Part shown: positions 1 through 10,289 of the stretch, piece by piece | How the letters are laid out: each line of letters begins with the position of its first letter | How positions within the stretch are numbered: the stretch's first letter is position 1 | From: Manis javanica | Lineage: Eukaryota; Chordata; Mammalia; Pholidota; Manidae | Length of the DNA: 64,000 nucleotides | Direction: 5' to 3' | Assembly (NCBI RefSeq): GCF_040802235.1 | Contig: NC_133159.1 | Span: forward strand, 173,722,626-173,786,625 | Translations under genes and position numbers: made by a program | The notes under the pieces: generated by a model | Database searches by the model: none | The model's input: only the letters and a program-made list of their open reading frames with translations | What the model was told of the DNA's origin: nothing

Positions 1-119
1 GCAAGCAACACAACTGGCCAAGTTTGGAATGGGGTCAAATCTCCTGACTTCTAATTCAGGTTCCCTCCTAGAATATCTATGCATCAGGGTCAGAGTTTGA
101 TCTGTTCTGGTGCAGAGGA

Positions 120-330
120 TATGGATTTTCAAATCAGGTGTATGCAAGTTTGAATCCTAGGACCACTGCTTCCTATCTGTGTGGATTTAGATAAATGATT
201 TTCAATATCTGAGCCTCATTTTTCTTATCTGTGAAATGGGGTTAGAGGTTAGTGAAATAAAAGAGATCCTATTTATAAAGCCTCCAGCCAAGGGCCTTCC
301 TCAACTGGACAGTAAGTAATAAGAGCTGAT
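120..330 (+). repeat. MIR SINE fragment, sense
   Basis: This stretch follows the MIR core in sense order: a 'gaatccta' B-box-like segment near 152, a degenerate 'gtgtggatttagat' core, then 'gagcctcattttt' and 'atctgtgaaatgggg' (about 211-242), followed by the decayed tail. MIR is an ancient tRNA-derived SINE mobilised by L2 before the mammalian radiation. The copy is heavily diverged and has no intact pol III promoter. Ends are approximate. Confidence 0.72.
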
Positions 331-624
331 GCTACTGTTGCCCCAAATCACAGGCTGAGTTTTGCTCTGAAGAGGCGGCCTCGTTTTGTTTTGCAGAACT
401 GCATTTTGGATTACATGACCATCAAGTGGGAGCTCTCTAAGTCAATTTCAGCTGAGTTTCTGACTTGCTGGTTTTGACGTAAACATTCATGTTTCTTTGT
501 CTCCTGACCAGCAAAGAAGGCAGTAATTGCTTTTCAAAAATTAGTGAATACAGCTTCCTCCTATTGTAGATCTTCACTTACTGAACTTTATGACTAGTAA
601 GAGAGGAAGATAGACCTTCGAAAC

Positions 625-925
625 CATCACAAATCAAAACCACAGTGATATTTTACTTCAAACCTGTTAGGATGGCTATTTTCAAAAAACTGAAAAAAAC
701 AGCTGACAAGTGTTGGCAAGGATGTGGTGAGGATGTGGAGGAAGTAGAAACCCTCATATCCTGTTGGCGGGAATGTAAATTGGTACAACCAATATGGAAA
801 ACAGTATGGTGGTGCCTCAAAAAGTTAGAAGTTGAACTGCCTTATGATCCAGTCATGCCACTTCTGTATATATAGCCAAAGGATTGGCATCAGAATCTGG
901 AAGAGATGTATGCATTCCCCTGCCG
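625..925 (+). mobile_element. Old L1 ORF2 3' fragment
   Basis: The frame from 645 to 875 translates to the C-terminal end of L1 ORF2p: a 'VRMAIFKK' stretch, then a Cys-rich segment CWQGCGEDVEEVETLISCWREC followed by KLVQPIWKTVW. This matches the equivalent part of the full L1 in this window (6730-6920). The CCHC knuckle is damaged because the His is gone. A stop at 873-875 ends the frame, while homology continues in another frame to about 920 (the equivalent of the 'KDICTPM' region). It is clearly older than the 1.6-7.6 kb L1. I see no 3' UTR or poly(A), so it is a fragment rather than a clean insertion. Confidence 0.85.
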
Positions 926-1597
926 TTTTCTCTCTCAGAGTTGTCCACACAGAGCCTCCAATAACTGTCAGTAGCAGTTCAGATTTCCCTACCATAGCAC
1001 TAGTTTCCTGGCAGGTTTCTGCTTTGGCAAATTGTAATTCTCTGTCTTCCCCTGCTCATATCTCCAATTTTGGAAGCAGTGATTTGTCCTGTGACTTCAC
1101 TTTTCTGACGAATGTAAGAGGAGTTCTTGTTTACTTTTGTATTTGTTGTTAGGATGGTATAACAACTTCTAGCCTTCTGATGTGCCAGACCAGACCTATT
1201 AGGTTTTTTTTTTTAATTTCATTATATTTAAAAGGAGAGGTACATCTTTCTAGAAATACCAGGCTATTACATATAGTACATGCCTAATAATATTTTTAAA
1301 TTGCTGGAGTTTGGAGCTCATTCCCTGATTAATAATACATTATCATATAATAAATAATTTAATTAATCATATAAATACAGCTAGGTTCCTATACATCTAT
1401 GCAGAGTAGATAATTTTAAGTGGTTGATTCCTAAAGATAATGACTAAAGGTCCAGGAGGAAAAAAGTTCATTTGGAAGAGTTTCTAGGTAATTTCTTAGG
1501 TCTGTTGACACAGAGCCTGAATAGTCTACTTAACAACTCTAAGGCAAATTCAATTCATTTTTAATGTGCAACCTAACTTTATTTGAATTAATTTTGA
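926..1597. other. Unannotated AT-rich sequence
   Basis: No gene or confidently named repeat was seen. The stretch becomes very AT-rich from about 1200 onward, with several TAAT-type runs around 1330-1375. It ends at the target site of the L1 insertion. Confidence 0.5.
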
Positions 1598-1610
1598 AAG
1601 TCTATCTCTT
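1598..1610 (+). repeat. L1 target-site duplication, 5' copy
   Basis: The 13 bases aagtctatctctt lie immediately before the L1 and recur with one mismatch at 7595-7607, right after the A-rich tail. The preceding context 'attttg/aaag' resembles the T-rich/A-rich site nicked by L1 endonuclease. The near-identity of the pair supports insertion by target-primed reverse transcription. Confidence 0.85.
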
Positions 1611-2241
1611 GATTGGATTAAAGATGGCGGCATGAGAGGAGAGACAGAGGCTTCCTCCTAAAACTGGATACAATTAGAAAATTTAATTGGCGCAACTAAT
1701 CCTGAGAGAGCAACAGGAAAGAGAACGGTCAGACTGCACACACCTGGAGAAAAGAGCAGACCTCAGCGACCGGGGTAACGTACTGGAGCCGTGGCTCCAC
1801 GGGACCCGAGCCCCCACCCCACCCCAGATCACCGGTGGGAGGAAGAGACACGGGGCAGGGAGGGAGTGGAAGGCTTGGGACTGCTGAATACCCAGCTCCG
1901 GAGATCTGTGCTGGGAGCACAAACCTACATTTCACGGTGCTTTCATGAGACTCGCATGACTACCGGGTTGGAAAGTTAATACAGGCAGAGTTCCTGGGGA
2001 GACTAGGATTCTGGCTGCTTGTGGAAAGCAGGGATCCATATCTGGCTGCTCTGGGACAAAAACTTGTTCCTGTGTGCTCGGCGCATTGGCTCAGGCAGTG
2101 GAGACCGGCACAGGAGCCAGGAGGTGGGGAACAGCTCTTTCCTACCCCCAGTACCACTCCCCTGTGACCCCTGACATTGCTTCAGGGGCTCAGCAGCTCC
2201 AGAATAGAGCTTCTGTACACTAGAGGGTGCCATATACAAAC
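1611..2241 (+). promoter_or_regulatory. L1 5' UTR / internal promoter region
   Basis: About 630 bp of relatively GC-rich sequence precedes ORF1; it includes a C-rich block around 1790-1850 with several CpGs. It sits where L1 carries its internal RNA polymerase II promoter. A motif matching the YY1 consensus lies at its 5' edge (1621-1631). Short frames in this stretch on both strands overlap each other and look like chance open frames, not genes. Whether the promoter still works cannot be judged from sequence alone. Confidence 0.8.
1621..1631 (+). promoter_or_regulatory. YY1-type site at L1 5' end
   Basis: The 11 bases aagatggcggc match the YY1 consensus (AANATGGCGGC) exactly. In human L1 a YY1 site near the first bases helps position transcription initiation. 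Here the motif lies about 10 bp from the inferred 5' end, the same arrangement. The match is seen directly; function is inferred from the human case. Confidence 0.75.
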
Positions 2242-3090
2242 ATGAAACGCCAAAGGAACCTTGTCCAGAGTAAAATTGTTAATACAACTCCTGAGAAAGA
2301 TTTAAATGATATGGACCTCGTGACTCTTCCTGAAAGGGAGTTCAAAATAAAAATAATCAACATGCAAATGGAGGTACAGAAATACATCCAAGAACTCAGG
2401 AATGAATTCAGGTCAGAGATCCAATCGTTGAAGAGCACGATGGAGGGTATTAAAAGCAGGTTGGATACGGTGGAGGAGACAATAAATGAAATAGAAACTA
2501 GAGAAGAGAAATACAAAGAAGCTGAGGCACAGAGAGAAAAAAGGATCTCTAAAAATGAAAGAATATTGAGAGAATGTGTGACCAATCCAAGCGGAACAAT
2601 ATTTGCATTATAGGGATACCAGAAGAAGAGGAGAGATAAAGGGATAGAAAGTGTCTTTGAGGAGGTAGTTGCTGAAAATTTCCCCAATCTGGGGAAGGAG
2701 ATAGTCTCTCAGGCCATAGAGATCCACAGATCCCCCTACACAAGGGACCCAAGGAAGACAACACCAAGACACCTGGTAATTACAATGGGAAAGATCAAGG
2801 ATAAGGACAGACTGTTAAAAGCATCCAGAGGCAGAAATAAGATCACATACAAAGGAAAGCCCATCAGGCTAACATCAGACTTCTCAGCAGAAACCTTACA
2901 GGCCAGAAGGGAGTGACATGATGTATTTAATGCCATGAAGCAGAAGGGCCTGGAACCAAGATTACTTTATCTGGTGAGATTATCATTTAAATTTGAAGGG
3001 GGGATTAAACAATTTCCATATAAGCAAAAGCTGAGAGAGTTTACCTCCCACAAACCATCTCTGCAGTCTGTTTTGGAGGGACTGCTATAG
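2242..3090 (+). pseudogene. L1 ORF1p (RNA-binding chaperone), broken
   Basis: ORF1p is the trimeric, coiled-coil RNA-binding protein that packages L1 RNA. I take the first ATG (2242, MKRQRNLVQ) as start; an upstream in-frame GTG is not needed. The intact first part gives 123 residues with a long heptad-rich helix (about residues 30-110, e.g. IQSLKSTMEGIKSRLDTVEE) and ends at a stop at 2611-2613. Homology continues in other frames: a shift near 2572 restores the 'DQSKRNN..IIGIPEEEE' RRM segment, a second shift near 2634 leads into 'VFEEVVAENFPNLGKE', and the C-terminal domain follows (TPRHLVI, KGKPIRLTSDFSAETLQARRE). A nonsense TGA at 2914-2916 replaces the Trp expected after ARRE. The last aligned codons end at a TAG at 3088-3090. 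At least three lesions make it non-functional. Confidence 0.93.
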
Positions 3091-3400
3091 ATGGAAGTGT
3101 TTCTAGGGTTGGATAGCTGACACCAGAGGTAGTAAAATCATGGTAGGGAGGGTGGAGCAGCTGATTGCGAGGCAAATGCAAAATTAAATTGACTATCCCC
3201 AAAGTCAATCAAGGGATAGAGAAAAAGTATAGAATATGATACCTAATATATAAAGAATGAAGGAGGAAGAAAAAGGAGGAGAAATAGAAAAGAAACTTTA
3301 GATTGTGTTTGTAACAGCATACTAAGTGAGTTAAGTTAGACTCTTAGATAGTAAGGAAAGTAACCTGGAACACTTGGTAACCACGAATCTAAAGCCTGAA
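3091..3400 (+). other. L1 inter-ORF spacer
   Basis: About 310 bp separate the last ORF1 stop from the ORF2 ATG. It is A-rich, especially purine-rich around 3250-3295, with stops in all forward frames. This is much longer than the roughly 60-bp spacer of human L1. If the TAG at 3088 is itself a mutation, the original ORF1 would have ended at 3118-3120 and the spacer would be about 280 bp. Confidence 0.75.
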
Positions 3401-4363
3401 ATGGCAATAAGTGCATACCTATCGATAATCACCCTAAATGTAAATGGACTGAATGTACCAATCAGAAGACATAGAGTCACTGAATGGATAAAAAAACAAG
3501 ACCCATCTATATGCTGCTTACAAGAGACTCACCTCAAACCCAAAGACATGCACAGACTAAAAGTCAAGGGATGGAAAAAGATATTTCATGCAAATAATAG
3601 GGAGAAAAAAGCAGATGTTGCAGTACGAGTATCAGACAAAATAGACTTCAAAACAAAGAAAGTAACAAGAGATAAAGAAGGACATTACATAATGATAAAG
3701 GGCTCAGTCCAACAAGAGGATATAACCATTATAAATATATATGCACCCAACACAGGAGCACCAGAATATGTGAAACAAATACTAACAGAACTAAAGGAGG
3801 AAATAGAATGCAATACATTCATTTCAGGAGACTTCAACACACCACTCACTCCAAAGGACAGATTCACCAGACAGAAAATAAGTAAGGACACAGAGGCACT
3901 GAACAACACACTAGAACAGATGGACCTAATAGACATCTATAGAACTCTACATCCAAAAGCAACAGGATACACATTCTTCTCAAGTGCACATGGAACATTC
4001 TCCAGAATAGACCACATACTAGGCCACAAAAAGAGCCTCTGTAAATTCAAAAAGATTGAAATCCTACCAACCAACTTTTCAGACCACAAAGGTATAAAAC
4101 TAGAAATAAATTGTACCAAGAAAGCAAAAAGGCTCACAAACACATGGAGGCTTAACAACACCCTTCCAAATAGTCAATGGATCAATGACCAAATTAAAAT
4201 GGAGATCCAGCAATATATGAAAATAAGTGACAACAATAACACAAAGCCCCAACTACTGTGGGACGCAGCAAAAGCAGTCTTAAGAGGAAAGTATATAGCA
4301 ACACAGGCATATTTAAAGAAGGAAGAACAAACCCAAATGAATAGTCTAATGTCACAGTTATGA
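3401..4363 (+). other. Surviving 320-codon endonuclease-only frame of L1 ORF2
   Basis: The ATG at 3401 and the TGA at 4361-4363 enclose an uninterrupted frame that covers the whole L1 endonuclease domain (about the first 235 residues) plus about 85 residues of the linker. All the metal-binding and catalytic residues known for the family are kept. The frame stops before the reverse transcriptase. Unusual residues include Asp72 and the VRV at 75-77 in the segment following REKK, where L1 copies normally have Gly and small hydrophobic residues, which could affect folding. There is no evidence of expression. Confidence 0.85.
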
Positions 4364-7221
4364 AAATTGGAAAAAGAAGAATAAATGAGGCCTAAGGTCA
4401 GCAGAAGGAGGGACATAATAAAGAGCAGAGAAGAAATAAAGAAAAATTGAGAAGAATAGAACAATAGAAAAAATCAATGAAACCAAGAGCTGGTTCTTTG
4501 AGAAAATAAATAAAATAGATAAGCCTCTAGCCAGACTTATTAAGAGAAAAAGAGAATCAACACACATCAACAGAATCAGAAATTAGAAAGGAAACATCAT
4601 TATGGACCCAACAGAAATACAAAGAATTATTAGAGACTACTATGAAAACCTATATGCTAAGAAGCTAGAAAACCTAGAAGAAATGGACAACTTCCTAGAA
4701 AAATACAACCTTCCAAGACTGACCAAGGAAGAAACACAAAATCTAAACAAACCACTTACCAGAAAATAAATTGAAGCGGTAATCAAAAAACTACCCAAGA
4801 AAAAAACCCCTGGGCCAGATGGATTTACCTCGGAATTTTATCAGACATACAGAGAAGGTATAATTCCCATTCTCCTTAAAGTTTTCCAAAAAATAGAAGA
4901 GGAGGGAATACTCCCAAACTCATTCTATGAAGCCAACATCATCCTAATACCAAAACCAGGCACAGACCCCACCAAAAAAGAAAATTACAGACCAATATCC
5001 CTGATGAACATAGATGCAAAAACACTCAACAAAATATTAGCAAAACAAATTCAAAAATATATCAAAAGGATCATACACCATGACCAACTGGGTTTCATCC
5101 CAGGGATGCAAGGATGGTACAACATTTGAAAATCCATCAACATCATCCACCACATCAACAAAAAGAAAGACAAAAACTCCATAGATGCTGAAAAAGCATT
5201 CAACAAAATTCAACATCCATTCATGATAAAAACTCTCAGCAAAATGGGCATAGAGGGCAAGTACCTCAACATAATAATGGCCATATATGATAAACCCACA
5301 GCTAACATCATATTTAACAGCGAGAAGCTGAAAGCTTTTCCTCTGAGATCGGGAACAAGACAGGGATGCCCACTCTCCCCACTGCTATTAACATAGTACT
5401 GGAGGTCCTAGTCATGGCAATTAGACAAAACAAAGAAATACAAGGAATCCAGATTGGTAAAGAAGTTAAACTGTCACTATTTGCAGATGACATGATATTG
5501 TACATAAAAAACCCTAAAGACTCCACTCTAGACTGGAGTCTAGAGTGAAACTACTAGAACTGATATCGGAATTCAGCAAAGTTGCAGGATACAAAATTAA
5601 CACACAGAAATCTGTGGATTTCCTATACACTAACAATGAGCCAATAGAAAGAGAAATCAGGAAAACAATTCCATTCACAACTACATCAAAAAGAATAAAA
5701 TACCTAGGAATAAACCTAACCAAAGAAGTGAAAGACCTATACCCTGAAAACTATAAGACACTCTTAAGAGAAGTTAAAGGGGACACTAACAAATGGAAAC
5801 TCATCCCATGCTCTTGGCTAGGAAGAATTAATATTGTCAAAATGGCCATCCTGCCCAAAGCAATATACAGATTTGATGCAATCCCTATCAAATTACCAAC
5901 AACATTCTTCAACGAACTGGAACAAATAGTTCAAAAATTCATATGGAAACACCAAAGACCCCGAATAGTCAAAGCAACCCTGAGAAAGAAGAATAAAGTG
6001 GCGGGGATCTCACTCCCCAACTTCAAGCTCTACTACACAGCCACAGTAATCAAGACAATTTGGTACTGGCACAAGAACAGAGCCACAGACCAGTGGAACA
6101 GATTAGAGACTCCAGACATTAACCCAAACATATATGGTCAATTAATATTCGATAAAGGAGCCATGGACATACAATGGCGAAATGGCAGTCTCTTCAACAG
6201 ATGGTGCTGGCAAAACTGGACAGCTACATGTAAGAGAATGAAACTGGACCATTGTCTAACCCCATACACAAAAGTAAATTCGAAATGGATCAAACACCTG
6301 AATGTAAGTCATGAAACCATAAAACTTAGAAAAAAACATAGTTAAAAATCTCTTAGACATAAACATGAGTCACTTCTTCTTGAACATATCTCCCCGGGCA
6401 AGGAAAACAAAAGCAAAACTGAACAAGTGGGACTATATTAAGCTGAAAAGCTTCTGTACAGCAAAAGACACCATCAATAGAACAAAAAGGTACCCTACAG
6501 TATGGGAGAATATATTTGTAAATGACAGATCTGATAAAGGGTTGACATCCAAAATATATAAAGAGCTCACATACCTCAACAAACAAAAAGCAAATAATCC
6601 AATTAAAAAATGGGCAGAGGAGCTGAACAGACGGTTCTCCAAAGAAATCCAGATGGCCAACAGGCACATGAAAAGATGCTCCACATCGCTACTTATCAGA
6701 GAAATGCAAATTAAAACCACAATGAGATATCACCTCACACCAGTAAGGATGGCTACCATCCAAAAGACAAACAACAACAAATGTTGGCGAGGCTGTGGAG
6801 AAAGGGGAACCCTCCTACACTGCTGGTGGGAATGTAAATTAGTTCAACCATTGTGGAAAGCAGTTTGGAGGTTCCTCAAAAAACTCAAAATAGAAATACC
6901 ATTTGACCCAGGAATTCCACTTCTAGGAATTTACCCTAAGGATGCAGCACTCCAGTTTGAAAAAGACATATGCACCCCTATGTTTATCACAGCACTATTT
7001 ACAATAGCCAAGAAATGGAAGCAACCTAAGTGTCCATCAGTAGATGAATGGATAAAGAAGATGTGGTCATATACACAATGGAATATTATTCAGCCATAAG
7101 AAGAAAACAAATCCTACCATTTGCAACAACATGGATGGAGCTAGAGGGTATTATGCTCAGTGAAATAAGCCAAGCGGAGAAAGACAAATACCAAATGATT
7201 TCACTCATCTGTGGAGCATAA
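3401..7221 (+). pseudogene. L1 ORF2p (endonuclease / reverse transcriptase), broken
   Basis: ORF2p nicks target DNA and reverse-transcribes L1 RNA at the nick. I start at the ATG at 3401 (MAISAYLSIITLNVNGLN). The APE-type endonuclease is intact to residue 320: Asn13, Glu42, Tyr114, Asp144 and Asn146 (GDFN), Asp204 (RIDH), and Ser227-Asp228-His229 are all present. Lesions then follow: TGA 4361, TAA 4382, a frameshift near 4442, TAG 4584, TAA 4767, TGA 5127 (looks like CpG decay of CGA), a 12-nt deletion before RT motif A at 5177/5178, a frameshift near 5388, a fold-back insertion at about 5526-5546, a break near 6340-6365, and a frameshift near 7065. The RT catalytic FADD survives at 5480-5491, but the second Asp of the motif A segment reads Asn (AEKAFN). 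The C-terminal CCHC knuckle ([18 protein letters not shown]) is intact at 6782-6835. The protein ends at TAA 7219-7221. Confidence 0.96.
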
Positions 7222-7531
7222 GAACAAAAGAAAAACTGAAGGAACAAAACAGCAGCAGAATCACAGAACCCAAGAAGGGACTAACAGTTACCAAAGGGAA
7301 AGGGACTGGGGAGAATGGGAGGGTAGGAAGGGATAAGGGCGGGGAAGAAGAAAGGGGGTATTATGATTAGCATGTATAATGTGGGGGGTGGGGGAAAGGG
7401 GAGGGCTGTGCAACACAGAGAAGACAAGTAGTGATTCTACAGCATCTTACTACGCTGATGGACGGTGACTGTAATGGGGTTTGTCGGGGGAACTTGGGGT
7501 ACGGGAGAGCCTAGTAAACATACTGTTCTTC
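7222..7531 (+). other. L1 3' UTR with G-rich tract
   Basis: Between the ORF2 stop and the A-rich tail lies about 310 bp typical of an L1 3' UTR. It includes a strongly G-rich, purine-biased stretch at about 7299-7405, then the segment running through 'acggtgactgtaatgggg' to 'cctagtaaacata'. Two clusters on the plus strand fit the G-quadruplex pattern (7317-7344 and 7383-7405). G-rich 3' UTR tracts are a known property of mammalian L1s. Confidence 0.85.
7383..7405 (+). other. Predicted G-quadruplex in L1 3' UTR
   Basis: Four G runs of 6, 5, 4 and 3 bases are separated by loops of 1, 3 and 1 bases, a very favourable G4 pattern. A weaker neighbour at 7317-7344 has runs of 3, 3, 3, 3 and 4 with loops of 1, 6, 4 and 1. 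The pattern is seen directly; folding is predicted only. Confidence 0.7.
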
Positions 7532-7594
7532 AAAAAAGTAAAAATACATAAAATAAATAAATAAATAAAATAATAAAACATCAAAAAAAAAAGG
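7532..7594 (+). repeat. L1 A-rich tail with polyadenylation-like hexamers
   Basis: The tail begins as interrupted poly(A), passes through several AATAAA units in an (AAAT)n microsatellite (7551-7570), and ends in a pure run of about 10 A before the 3' TSD. The (AAAT)n part most likely grew after insertion. Confidence 0.85.
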
Positions 7595-7607
7595 AAGTCT
7601 ATCTTTT
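7595..7607 (+). repeat. L1 target-site duplication, 3' copy
   Basis: The 13 bases aagtctatctttt match 1598-1610 with a single c/t difference. They mark the 3' boundary of the element. Confidence 0.85.
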
Positions 7608-9224
7608 CAAGAGACCCTTGCTATGATTTTTGATAAATTTCTAGGCATGTGTCAACCCTCAATTTTTACCATGAATGTGGAATGCTTGCAGTATTACATT
7701 CTAATCCTGTCTATTGCAGATGAGTTTTACAAGAGGGATTAAAGGGAAATTAATGGAATAGCATTTAAGGAATCAGAGAATAACACACCAGTCCAAGTGA
7801 GGCCTGTAGAGCTACTTGGTTGGTTGTTTTTGGTGAATTTACTAGCCTCCAGATGATGGAATCCATCATTTCTCCAAAGTCTCTCTGATCATAATATCTT
7901 TTGTTCTGATATATTTTCATCCTAATATTGCAGAAGACCTGGTGATTTACTGGTGGTGAAAAAGCTCAAGTAGTTCACATCTTAAACCTCTAGAAGTATT
8001 TCATACTTTGCAAAATATTTCTGGAGTTATGAGCCTTGAGATTCATGGCTCTCTCTCAGTCTGAGGGACTAACCTAAGGGAAATAATTGAAACTTTTTTT
8101 ATAAATGTAACACATCAGTAAGAGACAGTGTATCAGTCTGGCATTGCTTTGCCTTGCCAGAGGTAAGGTAAATATTTCTTCAATTATTAGGAGATTTACT
8201 CTTGTGTTCTAAATTTTCAATCTAGAGTGGTTGGGCCATGCATGTGCAGAAGGTAAATAAATCCTCTTTATATTATCATCACAGCCTTTTGGCAGTATTA
8301 TAGTCTCTACTTACAATTCAGCAATTAAGTTTTCTTTTGCAATTGGAAAAAAATTTAAATGGAGCTTCATAATATTCCTCCACCCAATATTATCAGACTT
8401 AAAAACATTAAATTATTACTTAAGCCTCAAGGATGTAAAGGCAGTTTCATTTTGGGGTCTTGTTTCTCTCTCCCAGCTGATTCTCCAGGAGCCTGTTTCT
8501 TCTCCAGAGGCAAATCCCTTGTTGCTGGATATCACACTCGTGGGGGGAGTCTTTGAAATCGGATCTGTGCCTTTTCCATCTTCCCATGGGTCCTCTGACC
8601 TCTGATGCTTTTTTCTTTCCTGGGAATTCCTGCAGAAAAAAAATGGGAGGTTGACTCTGGAAATCTAGACCATCCAATTTAATCATGTTAATTCTAGTAC
8701 AAACCATGGCTGAAATAGGAAGTATCATTTAAGATATATCAGCCTAGTTTCTAAAGAAAATTCATTGAATTTAAAAAAAATTCTCAGAAGGTATTTAATC
8801 ACCACAAACAACTGTTGATGTCAATGTCATTCTATTTTTCCAAATCCCAAGATCAACTTCACTTGTCTTCAAAGTACATTACTTTTGAGTAGTGTTGGGA
8901 AGCAATAAAGGTCATTTTTAGCAGGCTAGAAAATGTGGATTCTCTCCTGCCAATGTAGCTATGCCAAAGTACAAAGCTGCATTTCTGTGTGAACAGACGC
9001 ATCAAGAAACTGAGGGCAGGCTACAGAATGCAAGCAAAGACAAGCAGATTAGCTTTCAGCAAGCAGGAAGCCTTTCCTTCATAGTATAGAGAAAGAATAT
9101 ATAAGATCAGACTGTGGAAGTACTTCAGATCTCATGGTGCCAACCTACTCTCTGTGCAAGGAGTTGCAAAATAGCATATGCCGTATTGCTCCTTAGGGAC
9201 AAGGCATTAATTCTTATGAAGGAC
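7608..9224. other. Unannotated AT-rich sequence
   Basis: I see no exon, RNA gene or nameable repeat here. Short open frames at 8359-8556 and 8447-8728 overlap on opposite strands, have no recognisable domains and are taken as chance. Confidence 0.5.
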
Positions 9225-9480
9225 AACCAAAGGTTGTTTATTCATTCATTTTTATATTCATTTAAAAAGCCATATGGAATGACTACTATCTTTCAGTTAC
9301 ATGAAGGGTTAGAGGGACAGAGAATGCAGGGTAGTGGGTTCCAAACTGGTGGAGACAGGGCCTTGAGAAGTTCATAAAATGATGGAGAAGGGAGCTATGC
9401 ATATAAATGATCATACTTTGTAATTACAGGTGTGATAATAGAGCCTTGAACAATGGGTGATGGAAGCACACATTTTCCCT
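9225..9480 (-). repeat. L2-type 3' fragment, antisense (tentative)
   Basis: The order 'ttattcattcatttttatattcatt', then 'gaatgactactatct' and the later 'gtgataatagagc' follows the reverse complement of an L2-like 3' end (TTCATTCA tail, 'TGAATGCCTACTATGTG', 'GTGATAATAGAG'). The copy is highly decayed and its boundaries are uncertain. Confidence 0.5.
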
Positions 9481-10270
9481 GGGAAGAAGGGAGGGTTTAT
9501 TGCGGATGCTTGGACGTCTAGAAAGTCACTGGTGCAGTATACCTAGCTCTTCTGGACTTTAAACATTCTCCGTTTGACAAATAAACTAATCCATTTTCAT
9601 ACTCTAGGTGTGTTCTATTCCATAGGAATGGTCCTTTCATTAAGTCAGGGGTAGGGTGGAACAGCTAAGATTGCAAATGTAAGAACAGGGAGCAGTAGGT
9701 GGTGTGGAGCCAATGACCTTTAATACTCCTGTGAATTACTTCCCTTTCCTTTGACATCTCAGACCCCCACTGTTTCCTCCTTGGTGCATGGTGGCAGTTA
9801 TACGTCATTGCCCTTGACTATCTTTGGAACCCTTGCCTGTGGCTTCCCTGTATGTATGTTTGTGTATCAAAACCTATTTTTCCTCCTGTTAATCTGCATC
9901 ATGTCAGTTTGATTCTTAGAGGAAATTTCTTCCTCGCCAACACCTCCATACTCTTCCTCCCTCCTCATATTTTTATTGCTCCTGATGATTTGTGGAATAC
10001 ATCTTCCTGTAATGCCATTGGTCAAAGTACTACAAAGAAGGAGAAAACAAAATTGAAAGGCATCTGGAGTAAACCAGATTACATTCTGTCTTTGGTTTTC
10101 TGACATTCTACTCTGGTGATCCTGAATAATATTAATAGCGTGTACAGATAGAATTTGCAGGAAAAAAAACAAATTAATTTCTGAGTGGCTCTTGTGTGCT
10201 TTTATGATTTAATATATGAGAGTCCTTTCTATGTATGGATTTCAATGTATTATCACTAATAACTAATGAC
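9481..10270. other. Unannotated sequence
   Basis: Nothing recognisable was found. A pyrimidine-rich stretch lies around 9740-9980. The 83- and 101-codon frames at 9852-10103 (+) and 9867-10172 (-) overlap each other and show no domain. Confidence 0.5.
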
Positions 10271-10289
10271 AAAAATGCTATCACATCTT
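10271..10289 (+). repeat. TSD of second L1 fragment, 5' copy
   Basis: The 19 bases aaaaatgctatcacatctt recur with one g/a mismatch at 10968-10986. They begin with an A run, as expected at an L1 endonuclease site. Confidence 0.88.

Larger units (their letters stand above)
1611..7594 (+). mobile_element. Nearly full-length LINE-1 retrotransposon (inactive)
   Basis: The element is about 6 kb and has every part of a full-length L1 in order: 5' UTR (1611-2241), ORF1 (2242-about 3090), an inter-ORF spacer (3091-3400), ORF2 (3401-7221), a G-rich 3' UTR (7222-7531) and an A-rich tail (7532-7594). It is bounded by a 13-bp TSD with one mismatch. The start at a canonical 'aagatggcgg' shows that it is not 5'-truncated. 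Both ORFs carry several stops and frameshifts, so it cannot move on its own. Homology to typical mammalian L1 proteins is very strong, so this is a relatively young family compared with the L1 pieces at 625, 10290, 22703 and 62735. Subfamily was not determined. Confidence 0.97.

Noticed and set aside
120-330. MIR A/B-box-like motifs as a tRNA gene
   Set aside because: No cloverleaf can be formed; the sequence follows the MIR SINE body instead.
2220-2687. A 155-codon open frame on the minus strand
   Set aside because: It lies exactly antisense to L1 ORF1; the A-rich L1 sense strand yields long Leu/Ser/Phe-rich antisense frames by composition alone.
3685-4570. Several 70-96-codon minus-strand frames over L1 ORF2
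   Set aside because: Hydrophobic shadow frames antisense to the ORF2 coding sequence; no independent evidence.
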